Source: Chloroflexota bacterium (GTDB taxonomy: Bacteria; Chloroflexota; Dehalococcoidia; Tepidiformales; Tepidiformaceae). Taken from it: 9,863 nucleotides of DNA. The DNA lies in the NCBI GenBank assembly GCA_021823905.1, contig JAKALX010000109.1:1-9863 (forward strand). The letters are read 5' to 3'. Numbering within the stretch: the first letter of the stretch is position 1; each line of letters begins with the position of its first letter. The notes under the pieces are model-generated. The model was not told the DNA's origin and made no database searches. It saw only the letters and a list, made by a program, of their open reading frames with translations. Of this stretch, positions 1 to 6,396 are shown one piece after another. The position numbers were made by a program, and so were the translations under genes.

Positions 1-1
1 G

Positions 2-127
2 GCCGCCGTGCAGAACGGCTGGCTCGACGAGCAGCGCGCGATCGACGAGGCGCTCACCAGCATCCGGCGAGCCGGCGCGGACATCGTGATCACCTACCAC
101 GCGAAGCAGTGGGCGGCGAGACGTTAG
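2..127 (+). CDS. hemB: Delta-aminolevulinic acid dehydratase (porphobilinogen synthase), C-terminal end only
   Basis: Open from the left edge in frame 2 and ending at TAG 125-127, this gives 41 residues beginning AAVQNGWLDE and including RRAGADIVITYHAK. This is the C-terminal signature of HemB, where family members read roughly AA.NGWLDE..A..E.L..IRRAGAD.IITY.AK. The enzyme condenses two 5-aminolevulinate molecules to porphobilinogen in cytosolic haem/tetrapyrrole synthesis. The catalytic lysines and metal site lie outside the window. The gene converges on the minus-strand hicB, with 51 bases between the stop codons. That gap shows only a weak 5-bp inverted repeat (134-138 / 154-158) and no convincing terminator. 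Assignment rests on the short tail alone but the match is characteristic. Confidence 0.88.
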   Translation, partial: AAVQNGWLDEQRAIDEALTSIRRAGADIVITYHAKQWAARR

Positions 128-178
128 GGACAGCTCGCGGTGATCCTCATTGTGCGAGGAGCAGGGCGCCAGATGCCG

Positions 179-400
179 CTAAACGGCCTGTTGGTGCTCG
201 ACCGGGCGATACCTGGGGACCGGAATCGGGATGCCGACGTCGCGTGCCGTGTCGAGCCATAACTCTTTCGCCACGAGCAATTCTGCCAGCGCCTCCTGCG
301 GCGTGTCACCGAAGGCAGAGCAGTACTGGAAGTCTGGCAGGTCGGCGACCCAACACTCATCTTCGTCGCTGTAAAACAAGTTGATGTGGTACTCAGTCAT
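179..400 (-). CDS. hicB: HicB-like antitoxin, short form
   Basis: This 73-aa protein begins TEYHINLFYSDEDECWVADL and continues with a PDFQYCSAFGDTPQEALAEL segment. That is the partial RNase-H-like fold of HicB antitoxins: a strand ending in D-x-x-x-W-x-A-x-x-P-D, then a helix after (G)-x-T-x-x-E-A. It would bind and neutralise the HicA toxin encoded just upstream. It has no C-terminal helix-turn-helix or ribbon-helix-helix, so it may not repress its own promoter as longer HicB proteins do. The start is ATG at 398-400, preceded by a strong Shine-Dalgarno GGAGGGG (406-412) five bases away. It overlaps the 3' end of hicA by 8 bases, as expected for a coupled pair, and is the last gene of the minus-strand block. 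Confidence 0.85.
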   Translation of the reverse strand: MTEYHINLFYSDEDECWVADLPDFQYCSAFGDTPQEALAELLVAKELWLDTARDVGIPIPVPRYRPVEHQQAV

Positions 401-653
401 GGCCGCCCCTCCATTCTAGCCCATTGCGGTCAACCAACTTCAGGAACTGCTTTGCCTGAAAGCCTTTCACCTCGCCATTGAGAGGCTGTAGGTTCAGCGC
501 GAGTGCGACTCGGGGCTCGACATAGATGTGGTGGCTACCTGCGACCCTGGTTAACTCGAAGCCGAATCCCTCGACAAGCCGGCAGAAATCCTCGAACGGG
601 ACATTGGCCGTATGCCCGGCTCGCAGCCGCCGGAGAAGTTCTTCCGGTTTCAC
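393..653 (-). CDS. hicA: HicA-like mRNA interferase toxin
   Basis: This 86-aa protein has the YcfA/HicA layout: an N-terminal helix (KPEELLRRLRAGH), then F-x-x-x-x-x-L-T-R-V-A-G-S-H-H-I-Y with the conserved histidines at about residues 41-42, then a final strand and helix with N-L-Q-P and Q-x-x-Q-F-L. HicA proteins are small double-stranded-RNA-binding-fold ribonucleases that cleave mRNA when free of HicB. Length and order (toxin first) fit the family. The start codon is GTG (651-653). It overlaps the TGA stop of fdhA (650-652) as GTGA, with a GGGGAG Shine-Dalgarno 11 bases upstream inside fdhA. No separate promoter was recognised, so expression probably depends on read-through from the formate dehydrogenase operon. 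The N-terminus fits other family members, which supports the GTG. Confidence 0.87.
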   Translation of the reverse strand: MKPEELLRRLRAGHTANVPFEDFCRLVEGFGFELTRVAGSHHIYVEPRVALALNLQPLNGEVKGFQAKQFLKLVDRNGLEWRGGHD

Positions 654-2773
654 GGGCGGCTCGGCTCCCCAGCTGCCTCCATCCGCTTCCGCTCACGCTT
701 TTTCTCGATGCGAACGGCGCAGACCTTGTACTCGGGGATGCGGCTCTCCGGGTCGTAGACGTTGTTCGTGAGGAAGTTCGCCGCGCTGTCCTGGAGCTTC
801 ACGAACGGCACGAAGAGGGCGCCGGGCTGGACGGCGTCGGTCACCAGCGCCTCGCCGGAAAGGCGGCCGCGGCGGCTCATCACCATGACAGGATCGCCGT
901 CTGCGATGCCGGCCGATTCGGCATCATTCGGATGCACGGCCACCGGGATCACACCCACACGGTCGAGCAACCCCTCGACGCGGCGGGTGATCGTGCCCCC
1001 GTGCCAGTGGTAGAGGATCCGGCCCGTGTTAAGGATCAGCGGGTACTCGGCATCGGTTTCCTCGTCCGCGAGCGCACCCTGGCGGACCGGCACGAATTTG
1101 CCCAGCCCCCGCGGAAAGCTCTCGGCGTAGAGGTAGGGCGTGCCGGGATGGCCGGGCTCCGGGCAGGGCCACTGGATGCCACCTTCCGCATCCAGCCTCT
1201 CGTACGAGAGGCCGCGGAGGAACGGCGTCAGCCGCGCCATCTCCGCGAAGATCGCGGCGGGTCCCTCGTAGTCGAATTGTCGCGGATCGATTTCGACGTT
1301 AGGGCAGATGCGCCGGGCGATCTCGCAGACGATCGCCCAGTCCGGGCGGCTCTCGCCCACTGCCGGGATCGCCTGGCGGACTCGCTGCACGCGGCGCTCG
1401 CTGTTCGTGAACGTGCCGTCCTTCTCGGCAAAGGAACAGGCGGGGAGGACAACGTCGGCGAGCTCGGCCGTCTCGTGCAGGAAGAGATCCTGGACCACGA
1501 GGAAGTCGAGCTTCCGGAAGAGATCGGTCGCGTGGTGCAGGTTCGGCTCGGAGAGCAGCGGGTTCTCGCCGACGATGTACATTGCGCGAATTGCGCCGAC
1601 GGCGATCTGCTCGACCATGTCCGTAGCTTTGAGGCCCTGGTCACGGCTGAGCTCGGCGCCCCAGAGGTCCTCGAAGGGCCGAATCGTCGCGTCCTCGTAG
1701 CGCTGGTAGCCGGGCAACGAATCGGGAACGCAGCCGGCGTCGCCGCAGCCCTGGACGTTGTTCTGGCCCCGTAACGGCGAGACTCCGCAGCCGGGGCGGC
1801 CCACCTGGCCGGTGAGGAGCGCCAGGTTCAGCAACGAATGGGCGTTGTCGGTGCCGTTCGTGTGCTGCGTGACGCCCATGCCCCAGACGAGGCAGCTCCC
1901 GGGCCGCCAGTCAGCGGGCTGCCACGCGAGCCGCGGCGGATCGGCGTAGAGCAATCCCGCCGCGCGGAGGTCCGCGGCATCGAGGCCAGCGATAGCGGCG
2001 CAGTCCTCGACGGTCGTCTCGCGAATGGCCGCCAGCCAGGCGTCAAACCCCTCGGTCCGGCTCGCGACGAACGCTCCGTCCTGCAGGCCGGCATCGAGAA
2101 TCGCCCGCGCCATGCCGTTGAAGACCGCGACGTCGGTGCCGGGATGGTTCTGAAGGAAGATGTCGGCGCGCTCGCACATTTCGATCCGGCGCGGGTTCAC
2201 GACAACCAGGCGCGTGCCCCGCGAATCGATCGCCCGCCTCATGCGTGAGGCGACGACCGGGTGGTTCGAACCCGGATCGCACCCCACGAGCACGATGCAG
2301 GAGGCGTCCTCGTAGTCGCTGTACGAGTTGCTCGTCGCGCCGCTGCCGAGTTGCTGGAGCATCGCCTCGACGCTCGGCGAGTGGCAGAGACGCGTGCAGT
2401 GGTCGACGTTGTTCGTGCCCATGACGAGGCGGACGAACTTCTGCTGGACGAAGGCGTCTTCGTTCGTCGCCTTCGCGCTGGCGAAGCTGCCGAACGCTCC
2501 GCGAAATTCGAGGAACTTCGCGGCGACCAGGTCGAGCGCTTCATCCCAACCTGCCGGCTCGAGGTTCCCGTTGCGACGGATGAGGGGAGTGGTCAGCCGG
2601 TCCGGGTGGTTGACGAAGGTCGTGCCAAAGCGGCCCTTCACGCAGAGCATGCCGTCACTCGACGGGTTTTCGGGCACGTCGTCGACCCACGAGATGCGGT
2701 CCGCCTCGTCGACGTTGAGGACAATGCCGCAGCCGACGCCGCAGTAGGGGCAGGTGCTCGCAACGCGCTTCAT
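650..2773 (-). CDS. fdhA: Formate dehydrogenase, molybdopterin catalytic subunit (alpha)
   Basis: This 707-aa protein oxidises formate to CO2 at a Mo- or W-bis-pterin guanine dinucleotide centre. It starts directly with the [4Fe-4S] motif C8-x2-C11-x3-C15 and C44-x-K46. The metal ligand is a cysteine, C130, in RLCHSPS, followed by H131; many relatives have selenocysteine here. R335 in PLRGQNNVQG is the family's conserved active-site arginine, and GMGVTQHTNG follows the usual pattern. The pterin-binding C-terminal domain spans about residues 577-690 (LNTGR, YHWHGGTITRR), followed by a basic tail. There is no Tat signal, so it should be cytoplasmic. The ATG at 2773 has AGGAGG (2780-2785) six bases upstream, which rules out the longer open frame to 3094. 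It overlaps the upstream gene as ATGA and hicA as GTGA. Its usual N-terminal 2Fe-2S/ferredoxin extension is encoded by the preceding gene. A small insertion (about residues 279-294) precedes the GMGVTQHT block. Confidence 0.95.
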   Translation of the reverse strand: MKRVASTCPYCGVGCGIVLNVDEADRISWVDDVPENPSSDGMLCVKGRFGTTFVNHPDRLTTPLIRRNGNLEPAGWDEALDLVAAKFLEFRGAFGSFASAKATNEDAFVQQKFVRLVMGTNNVDHCTRLCHSPSVEAMLQQLGSGATSNSYSDYEDASCIVLVGCDPGSNHPVVASRMRRAIDSRGTRLVVVNPRRIEMCERADIFLQNHPGTDVAVFNGMARAILDAGLQDGAFVASRTEGFDAWLAAIRETTVEDCAAIAGLDAADLRAAGLLYADPPRLAWQPADWRPGSCLVWGMGVTQHTNGTDNAHSLLNLALLTGQVGRPGCGVSPLRGQNNVQGCGDAGCVPDSLPGYQRYEDATIRPFEDLWGAELSRDQGLKATDMVEQIAVGAIRAMYIVGENPLLSEPNLHHATDLFRKLDFLVVQDLFLHETAELADVVLPACSFAEKDGTFTNSERRVQRVRQAIPAVGESRPDWAIVCEIARRICPNVEIDPRQFDYEGPAAIFAEMARLTPFLRGLSYERLDAEGGIQWPCPEPGHPGTPYLYAESFPRGLGKFVPVRQGALADEETDAEYPLILNTGRILYHWHGGTITRRVEGLLDRVGVIPVAVHPNDAESAGIADGDPVMVMSRRGRLSGEALVTDAVQPGALFVPFVKLQDSAANFLTNNVYDPESRIPEYKVCAVRIEKKRERKRMEAAGEPSRP

Positions 2774-3390
2774 TCCGCGCCTCCTGTTTTCGGGCTGAGC
2801 GCACTTGTTGGGCAGGCGGCCACGCAGGAGCCGCACGACGTGCAGATCGACTCGCGGAACGTGATCGAGGCTCCGGGGGTGACGCGCGTGGCGAGCCCGG
2901 CTCCCGCGAGACCGATCGCGCCGATGTGCTGAAGCTGCTGGCAGGCGGCAACGCAGCGGCCGCAGAGGATGCAGGCGGTCTCCACGAATGAGAAGAACGG
3001 GTTGGTCGAGTCGACGGCGGTTCGCTCGCGACGGGAGAGTCCGTTCGAGACGCCAGCGTGGGCGGCGAAGGTTTGGCGCGCCTGGACGCCACAAGGGCCG
3101 TGCGGGAGGTCAGGCCGTGGGTCGCCCATCGCGGCAGTCAGCTCCAGAACGCCTCGCCGAATGCGCTCGACGCGCTCAGTGGTGGTCAGCACTTCGCGTA
3201 CCGACGACGCCGGCGCCGAGCAGGCGGCGACCACGCGCCCGTCAGCCTCGACCAGGCAGGTGCGGCAGGCGCCGATCGCTGGAAGGTTGTCGTCCTTGCA
3301 GAGGTGCGGGAGATCGATGCCGGCGGCGAGCACCGCGTCGAGGATCGAGCCATCGGCGGGGAATTCGCGGCCGTCGATTCGCACGCTCAT
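2770..3390 (-). CDS. Formate dehydrogenase Fe-S subunit: 2Fe-2S plus two 4Fe-4S (NuoG N-terminus/HoxU-like)
   Basis: This 206-aa electron-wire protein equals the N-terminal extension normally fused to NAD-dependent FdhA or found in NuoG/HoxU. Residues 1-75 form a plant-type [2Fe-2S] domain with C31, C42, C45 and C57. Residues about 138-200 form a ferredoxin domain with C140-C143-C146-C150 and C183-C186-C189-C193, giving two [4Fe-4S] clusters. In between, where NuoG-type proteins bind one cluster with His and three Cys, only one ligand survives: C100 in HGPCGVQ aligns with the last cysteine (G-x-C-x-L-Q). That cluster is therefore probably absent. Start is ATG 3388-3390 with GGAG eight bases upstream; the open frame continues to 3573 but that part lacks family similarity. 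It overlaps both neighbours by four bases (ATGA), so stoichiometric synthesis with FdhA and the diaphorase subunit is likely. Confidence 0.9.
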   Translation of the reverse strand: MSVRIDGREFPADGSILDAVLAAGIDLPHLCKDDNLPAIGACRTCLVEADGRVVAACSAPASSVREVLTTTERVERIRRGVLELTAAMGDPRPDLPHGPCGVQARQTFAAHAGVSNGLSRRERTAVDSTNPFFSFVETACILCGRCVAACQQLQHIGAIGLAGAGLATRVTPGASITFRESICTSCGSCVAACPTSALSPKTGGAE

Positions 3391-4844
3391 CGGAACAGCT
3401 CCGGCCAGAAGTGGAGCGCCGAGCGCAGCGGATTCGGCGCCATCTGGCCAAGGCCGCAGAGCGACGCGGCGCCCACGACCTCCAGCAGCGGCTCCAGCGA
3501 GCCGGCGTCGTTTTCGCGGAGGAAATCCAGCATCCGCGGGCTGCCCTCGCGGCAGGGAGTGCATTTCCCGCACGACTCCTCCGCGTTGAAACGGGCCATC
3601 GCCAAAACCGCCGCGCGGACGTCCGAGGACTCGTCGAGAACGACGAGGCCGCCAGCTCCGACCATCGCCCCTGTGGGATGGAGAACGCCCGGAGCGAGGG
3701 CGACTCCGAACTCGGACGGAGCGAGGAATCCGCCAGAGGGCCCGCCGGTGAGCACCGCCGTAACGCTCCCCGAGACGGCGCCGCCCGCTCGTTCGATCAC
3801 CTCGGCCAGCCTGATCCCGAGCGGAAGCTCGTAGACCCCGGGCTCGCGCACCTGGCCGGAGACGGAAAACAGCTTCGTGCCCGGCGCGTCGACCGTTCCT
3901 GAGCTTCGGAATGCCGCCGCGCCATCGCGGAAGGCGACCGAAAGGTTCGCGAGCGTCTCGACGTTGTTGATGACGGTCGGCATGCCAAAGAGCCCGGATT
4001 CAACCGGGTAGGGCGGACGCAGACGTGGAACCGGCTTGCGGCCTTCGAGCGCGTTGAGGAGCGTCGTCTCCTCCCCAAGGATATAGCCGCCGCCACCGGG
4101 CACGACCCACGGATCGACGTTCTGTGGGAGCCCAGGGCTGGCAAGGGCAGCTTCCAATGACATCCGCGCCGCTTCGGCCTCGCCATTCACGACGATGGCC
4201 ACGACCGCCGGTTGGAGCAGCTCGGCGGCGATGGCGATGCCTTCGAGCACGCGTCGCGGGCGCCGGCAGAGCAACGCACGGTCCTTGAAGACCCCCGGCT
4301 CACCCTCTTCGGCGTTGACGACAAGGGCGATCGGCCGATTCTGAGCGAGCGCGCCGGCCCACTTGCGGCCAACCGGAAAGTAAGCACCGCCGCGGCCGCG
4401 CAGCCCGCTTGACTCGATCTCGGCGAGGGCTGCCTCGCGCCCCACCGAACGAGCCCGTTCGAGTCCGCGCCAATCCGTGACGTCGGGCGCCAGCAACGGG
4501 CCTGCCTCGCGAATGAACTGCTCGGGAAACGGCTGATCGTGGCCGCGCGCCGGCGCCTCGTAGCAGCGGAAGCGGCAGCCCATGACGGCCTCCCCTGCTT
4601 CAGTAGCGGCTCCTGCCAACTGACAACTGAGACCTGTGCAAACCTGCGCCTTGCCCGCCGGCGACTCGAAGTGAAAGTCGCGGTACGACGTAGCGGCCTC
4701 CCAGGCCTCGGCGACCGGGATCCGCGCCTCGCGCGCGATCGCGGTGACGCTCTCGGGCGAAAGCCAGCCGCGACGTCCGTGCTCCGCGTGGAGCAGGGGG
4801 AGCAGCCGCGCTCGCCGGGGGAGTGATTCAGGAGACAGTTGCAT
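3387..4844 (-). CDS. fdhB: Formate dehydrogenase diaphorase subunit (NuoE-like + NuoF-like fusion, FMN/NADH-binding)
   Basis: This 485-aa protein would take electrons from the Fe-S chain and reduce NAD+. Residues about 8-110 resemble NuoE: a helical part (LLPLLHAEHG, then SYRDFHFE) and a thioredoxin-like [2Fe-2S] site with C69-x4-C74 and C90-x3-C94. Residues about 140-485 are NuoF. They carry SGLRGRGGAYFPVGRKW for nucleotide/FMN, NAEEGEPGVFKDR, GGYILGEETTLLNALEG, PTVINNVETLA, an SLBB segment near 325-355, and the [4Fe-4S] motif ESCGKCTPCREG (C425, C428, C431) with C463. The spacing between C74 and C90 is 15 residues, about 20 shorter than in NuoE. The start chosen is ATG 4844, 32 bases after the stop of the upstream gene. 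Its ribosome site is weak, but the frame upstream of it lacks family similarity. It overlaps the next gene by ATGA. Confidence 0.93.
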   Translation of the reverse strand: MQLSPESLPRRARLLPLLHAEHGRRGWLSPESVTAIAREARIPVAEAWEAATSYRDFHFESPAGKAQVCTGLSCQLAGAATEAGEAVMGCRFRCYEAPARGHDQPFPEQFIREAGPLLAPDVTDWRGLERARSVGREAALAEIESSGLRGRGGAYFPVGRKWAGALAQNRPIALVVNAEEGEPGVFKDRALLCRRPRRVLEGIAIAAELLQPAVVAIVVNGEAEAARMSLEAALASPGLPQNVDPWVVPGGGGYILGEETTLLNALEGRKPVPRLRPPYPVESGLFGMPTVINNVETLANLSVAFRDGAAAFRSSGTVDAPGTKLFSVSGQVREPGVYELPLGIRLAEVIERAGGAVSGSVTAVLTGGPSGGFLAPSEFGVALAPGVLHPTGAMVGAGGLVVLDESSDVRAAVLAMARFNAEESCGKCTPCREGSPRMLDFLRENDAGSLEPLLEVVGAASLCGLGQMAPNPLRSALHFWPELFR

Positions 4845-4876
4845 GCGCGGATCGTAACGCCCCGCGCGAGCGAAGC

Positions 4877-5293
4877 CTATGCCCGCTTCGCCGCGAGCTG
4901 GACGCTCGAAACCGCCGCCGAGGAAAGGACTGTCCGGCGGGCCGGCAGAGGATCCTGGCAGGCCTTCACAAGCACGCGGTCCACGACTTCGAGAAGCCCG
5001 TGGGCGCGCGCTTCGGTGCGGACGGCGGCCACGGTCGCGGAGATGGTGGCGTCGACGCCCGGCCATTCCCCGCAACGGATCACGCGCAGGTGACGGGACG
5101 ATTCGTTCCACTCGACGATCACACGAGGCGTCGACGACGGGCCGGCGGAGTAGCGGGTGTAGCCGCCCAGGTCTTCCTGGTTCAGGTGGAGGCCGCGGCA
5201 GGTGGGATCGATGCCAGATCGCTCGAGCCCCTCCCACAACTCGCCAAGCGCCAGGAGCAAGCGAAACGCAACGTCCCCTACATCAGCCCGCAC
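4877..5293 (-). CDS. Unrecognised 138-aa protein at the head of the formate dehydrogenase operon
   Basis: I do not recognise this family. The codons are rich in G/C at third positions, like the neighbours, and the frame ends 32 bases before fdhB on the same strand. The start is GTG (5291-5293) with GGAG (5301-5304) seven bases upstream; an in-frame TGA lies two codons before it, so no earlier start is possible. Visible features are an N-terminal amphipathic helix (residues about 8-26, RLLLALGELWEGLERSG), a central possible beta region with TPRVIVEWNESSRHLRVIRC, and a helical C-terminal half (ATISATVAAVRTEARAHG, LLEVVDRVLVKACQ). Cysteines are few and form no clear cluster motif; there is no signal peptide or membrane segment. 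Position suggests an accessory or regulatory protein for formate dehydrogenase, but that is inference from context only. A small structural subunit is another possibility. Confidence 0.7.
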   Translation of the reverse strand: MRADVGDVAFRLLLALGELWEGLERSGIDPTCRGLHLNQEDLGGYTRYSAGPSSTPRVIVEWNESSRHLRVIRCGEWPGVDATISATVAAVRTEARAHGLLEVVDRVLVKACQDPLPARRTVLSSAAVSSVQLAAKRA

Positions 5294-5352
5294 CGGTCAT
5301 CTCCAAACCAAGATTCAATGTTGACTGCGACCCGGGAACGCCAACGCGCTGA

Positions 5353-5366
5353 CCGGCTTAACCCGG
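5353..5366. promoter_or_regulatory. Imperfect palindrome CCGGCTTAACCCGG at the presumed operon start site
   Basis: The 14-bp element matches its own reverse complement except for one base pair of the seven (CCGGCTT / AACCCGG). It lies immediately downstream of the candidate -10 TACAAT, where a repressor would block initiation. It could equally be a chance palindrome in GC-rich DNA. Confidence 0.25.
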
Positions 5367-5397
5367 ATTGTACGTTGGATCGGCCCGCAGCGCGCAA
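5367..5397 (-). promoter_or_regulatory. Candidate sigma-70-type promoter for the formate dehydrogenase operon
   Basis: Read on the minus strand, TTGCGC (5392-5397) is followed after 19 bases by TACAAT (5367-5372), a good -10 hexamer about 74 bases before the GTG start of the first gene in the operon. The spacer is longer than the ideal 17 and the -35 is only partial, so this is tentative. It is the best candidate seen between 5294 and 5450. Confidence 0.3.
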
Positions 5398-5450
5398 TAG
5401 GATTTATGGCCTCCATAGAAAGTAGCGCGATAAATTCCTGGATCAGTCAA

Positions 5451-6365
5451 TCAACCGTTGCCCGCGCGATCATCCAGGTACGTGCTCAACCCCTGTTCGA
5501 GCGGCGTGAGCGGGAGCCCGAACGTCTCAACGAGCGCCGTCGTGTCGGCGATCCCGTCCATGGTGATGAAGTCGATGGCGCCCGGCGTGAGCGGCCTGCC
5601 GGGCGCGTGCTGTATCAGCGACGCGATCAGTTTCATGAACGACGCCGGCTGGTGGAGCAGGAAGCGCCGCTTGCCGCTGACGCGCAGCGCCGTCCGCACG
5701 ATCTCGTCCATCGTGAGCACCTCTGGGCCGCCGATCTCGAACACACGGCCCAGCGCCGCCTGGTTCCCAACCGCCGCCACGACGTGCGCCGCCAGGTCGC
5801 CCACGAAGAGCGGGTTGATTCGAGTCTTCCCGTCGCCAATCACCGGGACGAACGGAAGAAACCGGGCGAAGCCGAGGAAGCGGTTGAGGGAGACGTCGTT
5901 CGGCCCGTAAATCCAGCTCGGCCGGAACATCATGTAGGCGAGGCCCGAGGCCGCGACGTGCTGCTCCTCTTGCCACTTGAAGCGTTGCCAATGGAAGCGG
6001 GCGTTCTCCGCGGCGCCCACACCCGAAAGACCGATGAACTGCCCGGCGCCCTGAGCGCGGCACGCGTCGGCGAGGTTCTTCGTGCCGCCAAGGTCGAAGC
6101 GCTCGAAGGTCCGGCCCTTCTTTGGGTCTTCGATCGGCGAGTTCGGGAACTGCACCGCGTCGACCACGACGTCGGCGCCCTTCAGCTTGCCGGCCAACGA
6201 CGCGGGCTCCGTCACGTCGCCGCGGAGCCAGATCGCCTGCGAATCGCCAGGATGCGGCGCGCCCGGCGAACGCGAGAGAACCGCAACCTCGTGGCCCGCG
6301 GCAAGGAACTGCCGGGTGATCTCGCGGCCGAGCAAGCCCGTGCCACCCGCGACGACAATTCGCAT
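5451..6365 (-). CDS. Atypical short-chain dehydrogenase/reductase, NDUFA9/NmrA-like NAD(P)-binding protein
   Basis: This 304-aa protein has an N-terminal Rossmann fold: RIVVAGGTGLLG with glycines G7, G10 and G13, then VLSRSP at the end of the second strand. It continues with GDVTEPASL, a DLGGTKNLADAC helix, SGVGAAENARFHWQRFKWQEEQ and GLAYMMFRPSWIYGP, the hallmark of the complex-I NDUFA9-like/SDR_a5 family. The classical Y-x-x-x-K is not present: K130 is preceded by HWQRF with no tyrosine, so it may bind a nucleotide without classical SDR catalysis. Family members act in quinone or complex-I-linked roles, or as redox sensors; the substrate here cannot be told. The start is ATG 6363-6365, with GAGGGGAGG (6372-6380) six bases upstream, rather than the longer frame from 6401. 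It lies 157 bp upstream of the formate dehydrogenase block on the same strand and could partly read into it. Confidence 0.85.
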   Translation of the reverse strand: MRIVVAGGTGLLGREITRQFLAAGHEVAVLSRSPGAPHPGDSQAIWLRGDVTEPASLAGKLKGADVVVDAVQFPNSPIEDPKKGRTFERFDLGGTKNLADACRAQGAGQFIGLSGVGAAENARFHWQRFKWQEEQHVAASGLAYMMFRPSWIYGPNDVSLNRFLGFARFLPFVPVIGDGKTRINPLFVGDLAAHVVAAVGNQAALGRVFEIGGPEVLTMDEIVRTALRVSGKRRFLLHQPASFMKLIASLIQHAPGRPLTPGAIDFITMDGIADTTALVETFGLPLTPLEQGLSTYLDDRAGNG

Positions 6366-6380
6366 TGTTGGCCTCCCCTC

Positions 6381-6396
6381 GGCCGCGCTCGCGGCC
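6381..6396. promoter_or_regulatory. Perfect inverted repeat directly 5' of the SDR gene's ribosome-binding site
   Basis: GGCCGCG-CT-CGCGGCC has 7-bp perfect arms. In the minus-strand transcript it abuts the GAGGGGAGG Shine-Dalgarno of the NDUFA9-like gene. A two-base loop is too tight for all seven pairs, so a stable RNA hairpin would open the inner pair or two. It could modulate ribosome access or be a protein site; in GC-rich DNA chance is also plausible. Confidence 0.3.

Noticed and set aside
134..158. Inverted repeat CTCGC/GCGAG between hemB and hicB as a terminator
   Set aside because: Only five base pairs with a 15-base loop and no T-run on either strand.
503..1774. A 423-codon plus-strand open frame opposite fdhA
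   Set aside because: It lies antisense to the well-supported FdhA. Its protein is Arg/Ala/Val-rich without recognisable motifs, as expected for the shadow of a GC-rich gene.
2774..3094. Longer N-terminus for FdhA
   Set aside because: The extra residues are Arg-rich, overlap the Fe-S subunit in another frame, and the AGGAGG at 2780-2785 marks the start at 2773.
5285..5301. A tiny frame (ATG ACC GGT GCG GGC TGA) overlapping the GTG start of the 138-aa gene, as a leader peptide
   Set aside because: Five codons with its ATG directly abutting the GGAG, leaving no spacing for initiation; likely chance.
4823..5425. A 200-codon plus-strand open frame over the 138-aa gene
   Set aside because: It has no good ribosome site and a biased Arg-rich composition. 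The minus-strand frame has a Shine-Dalgarno and operon context.
5402..5436. ATTTAT/ATAAAT inverted repeat downstream of the SDR gene as a terminator
   Set aside because: Arms are AT-only and widely spaced, with no GC stem followed by a T-run; too weak to call.
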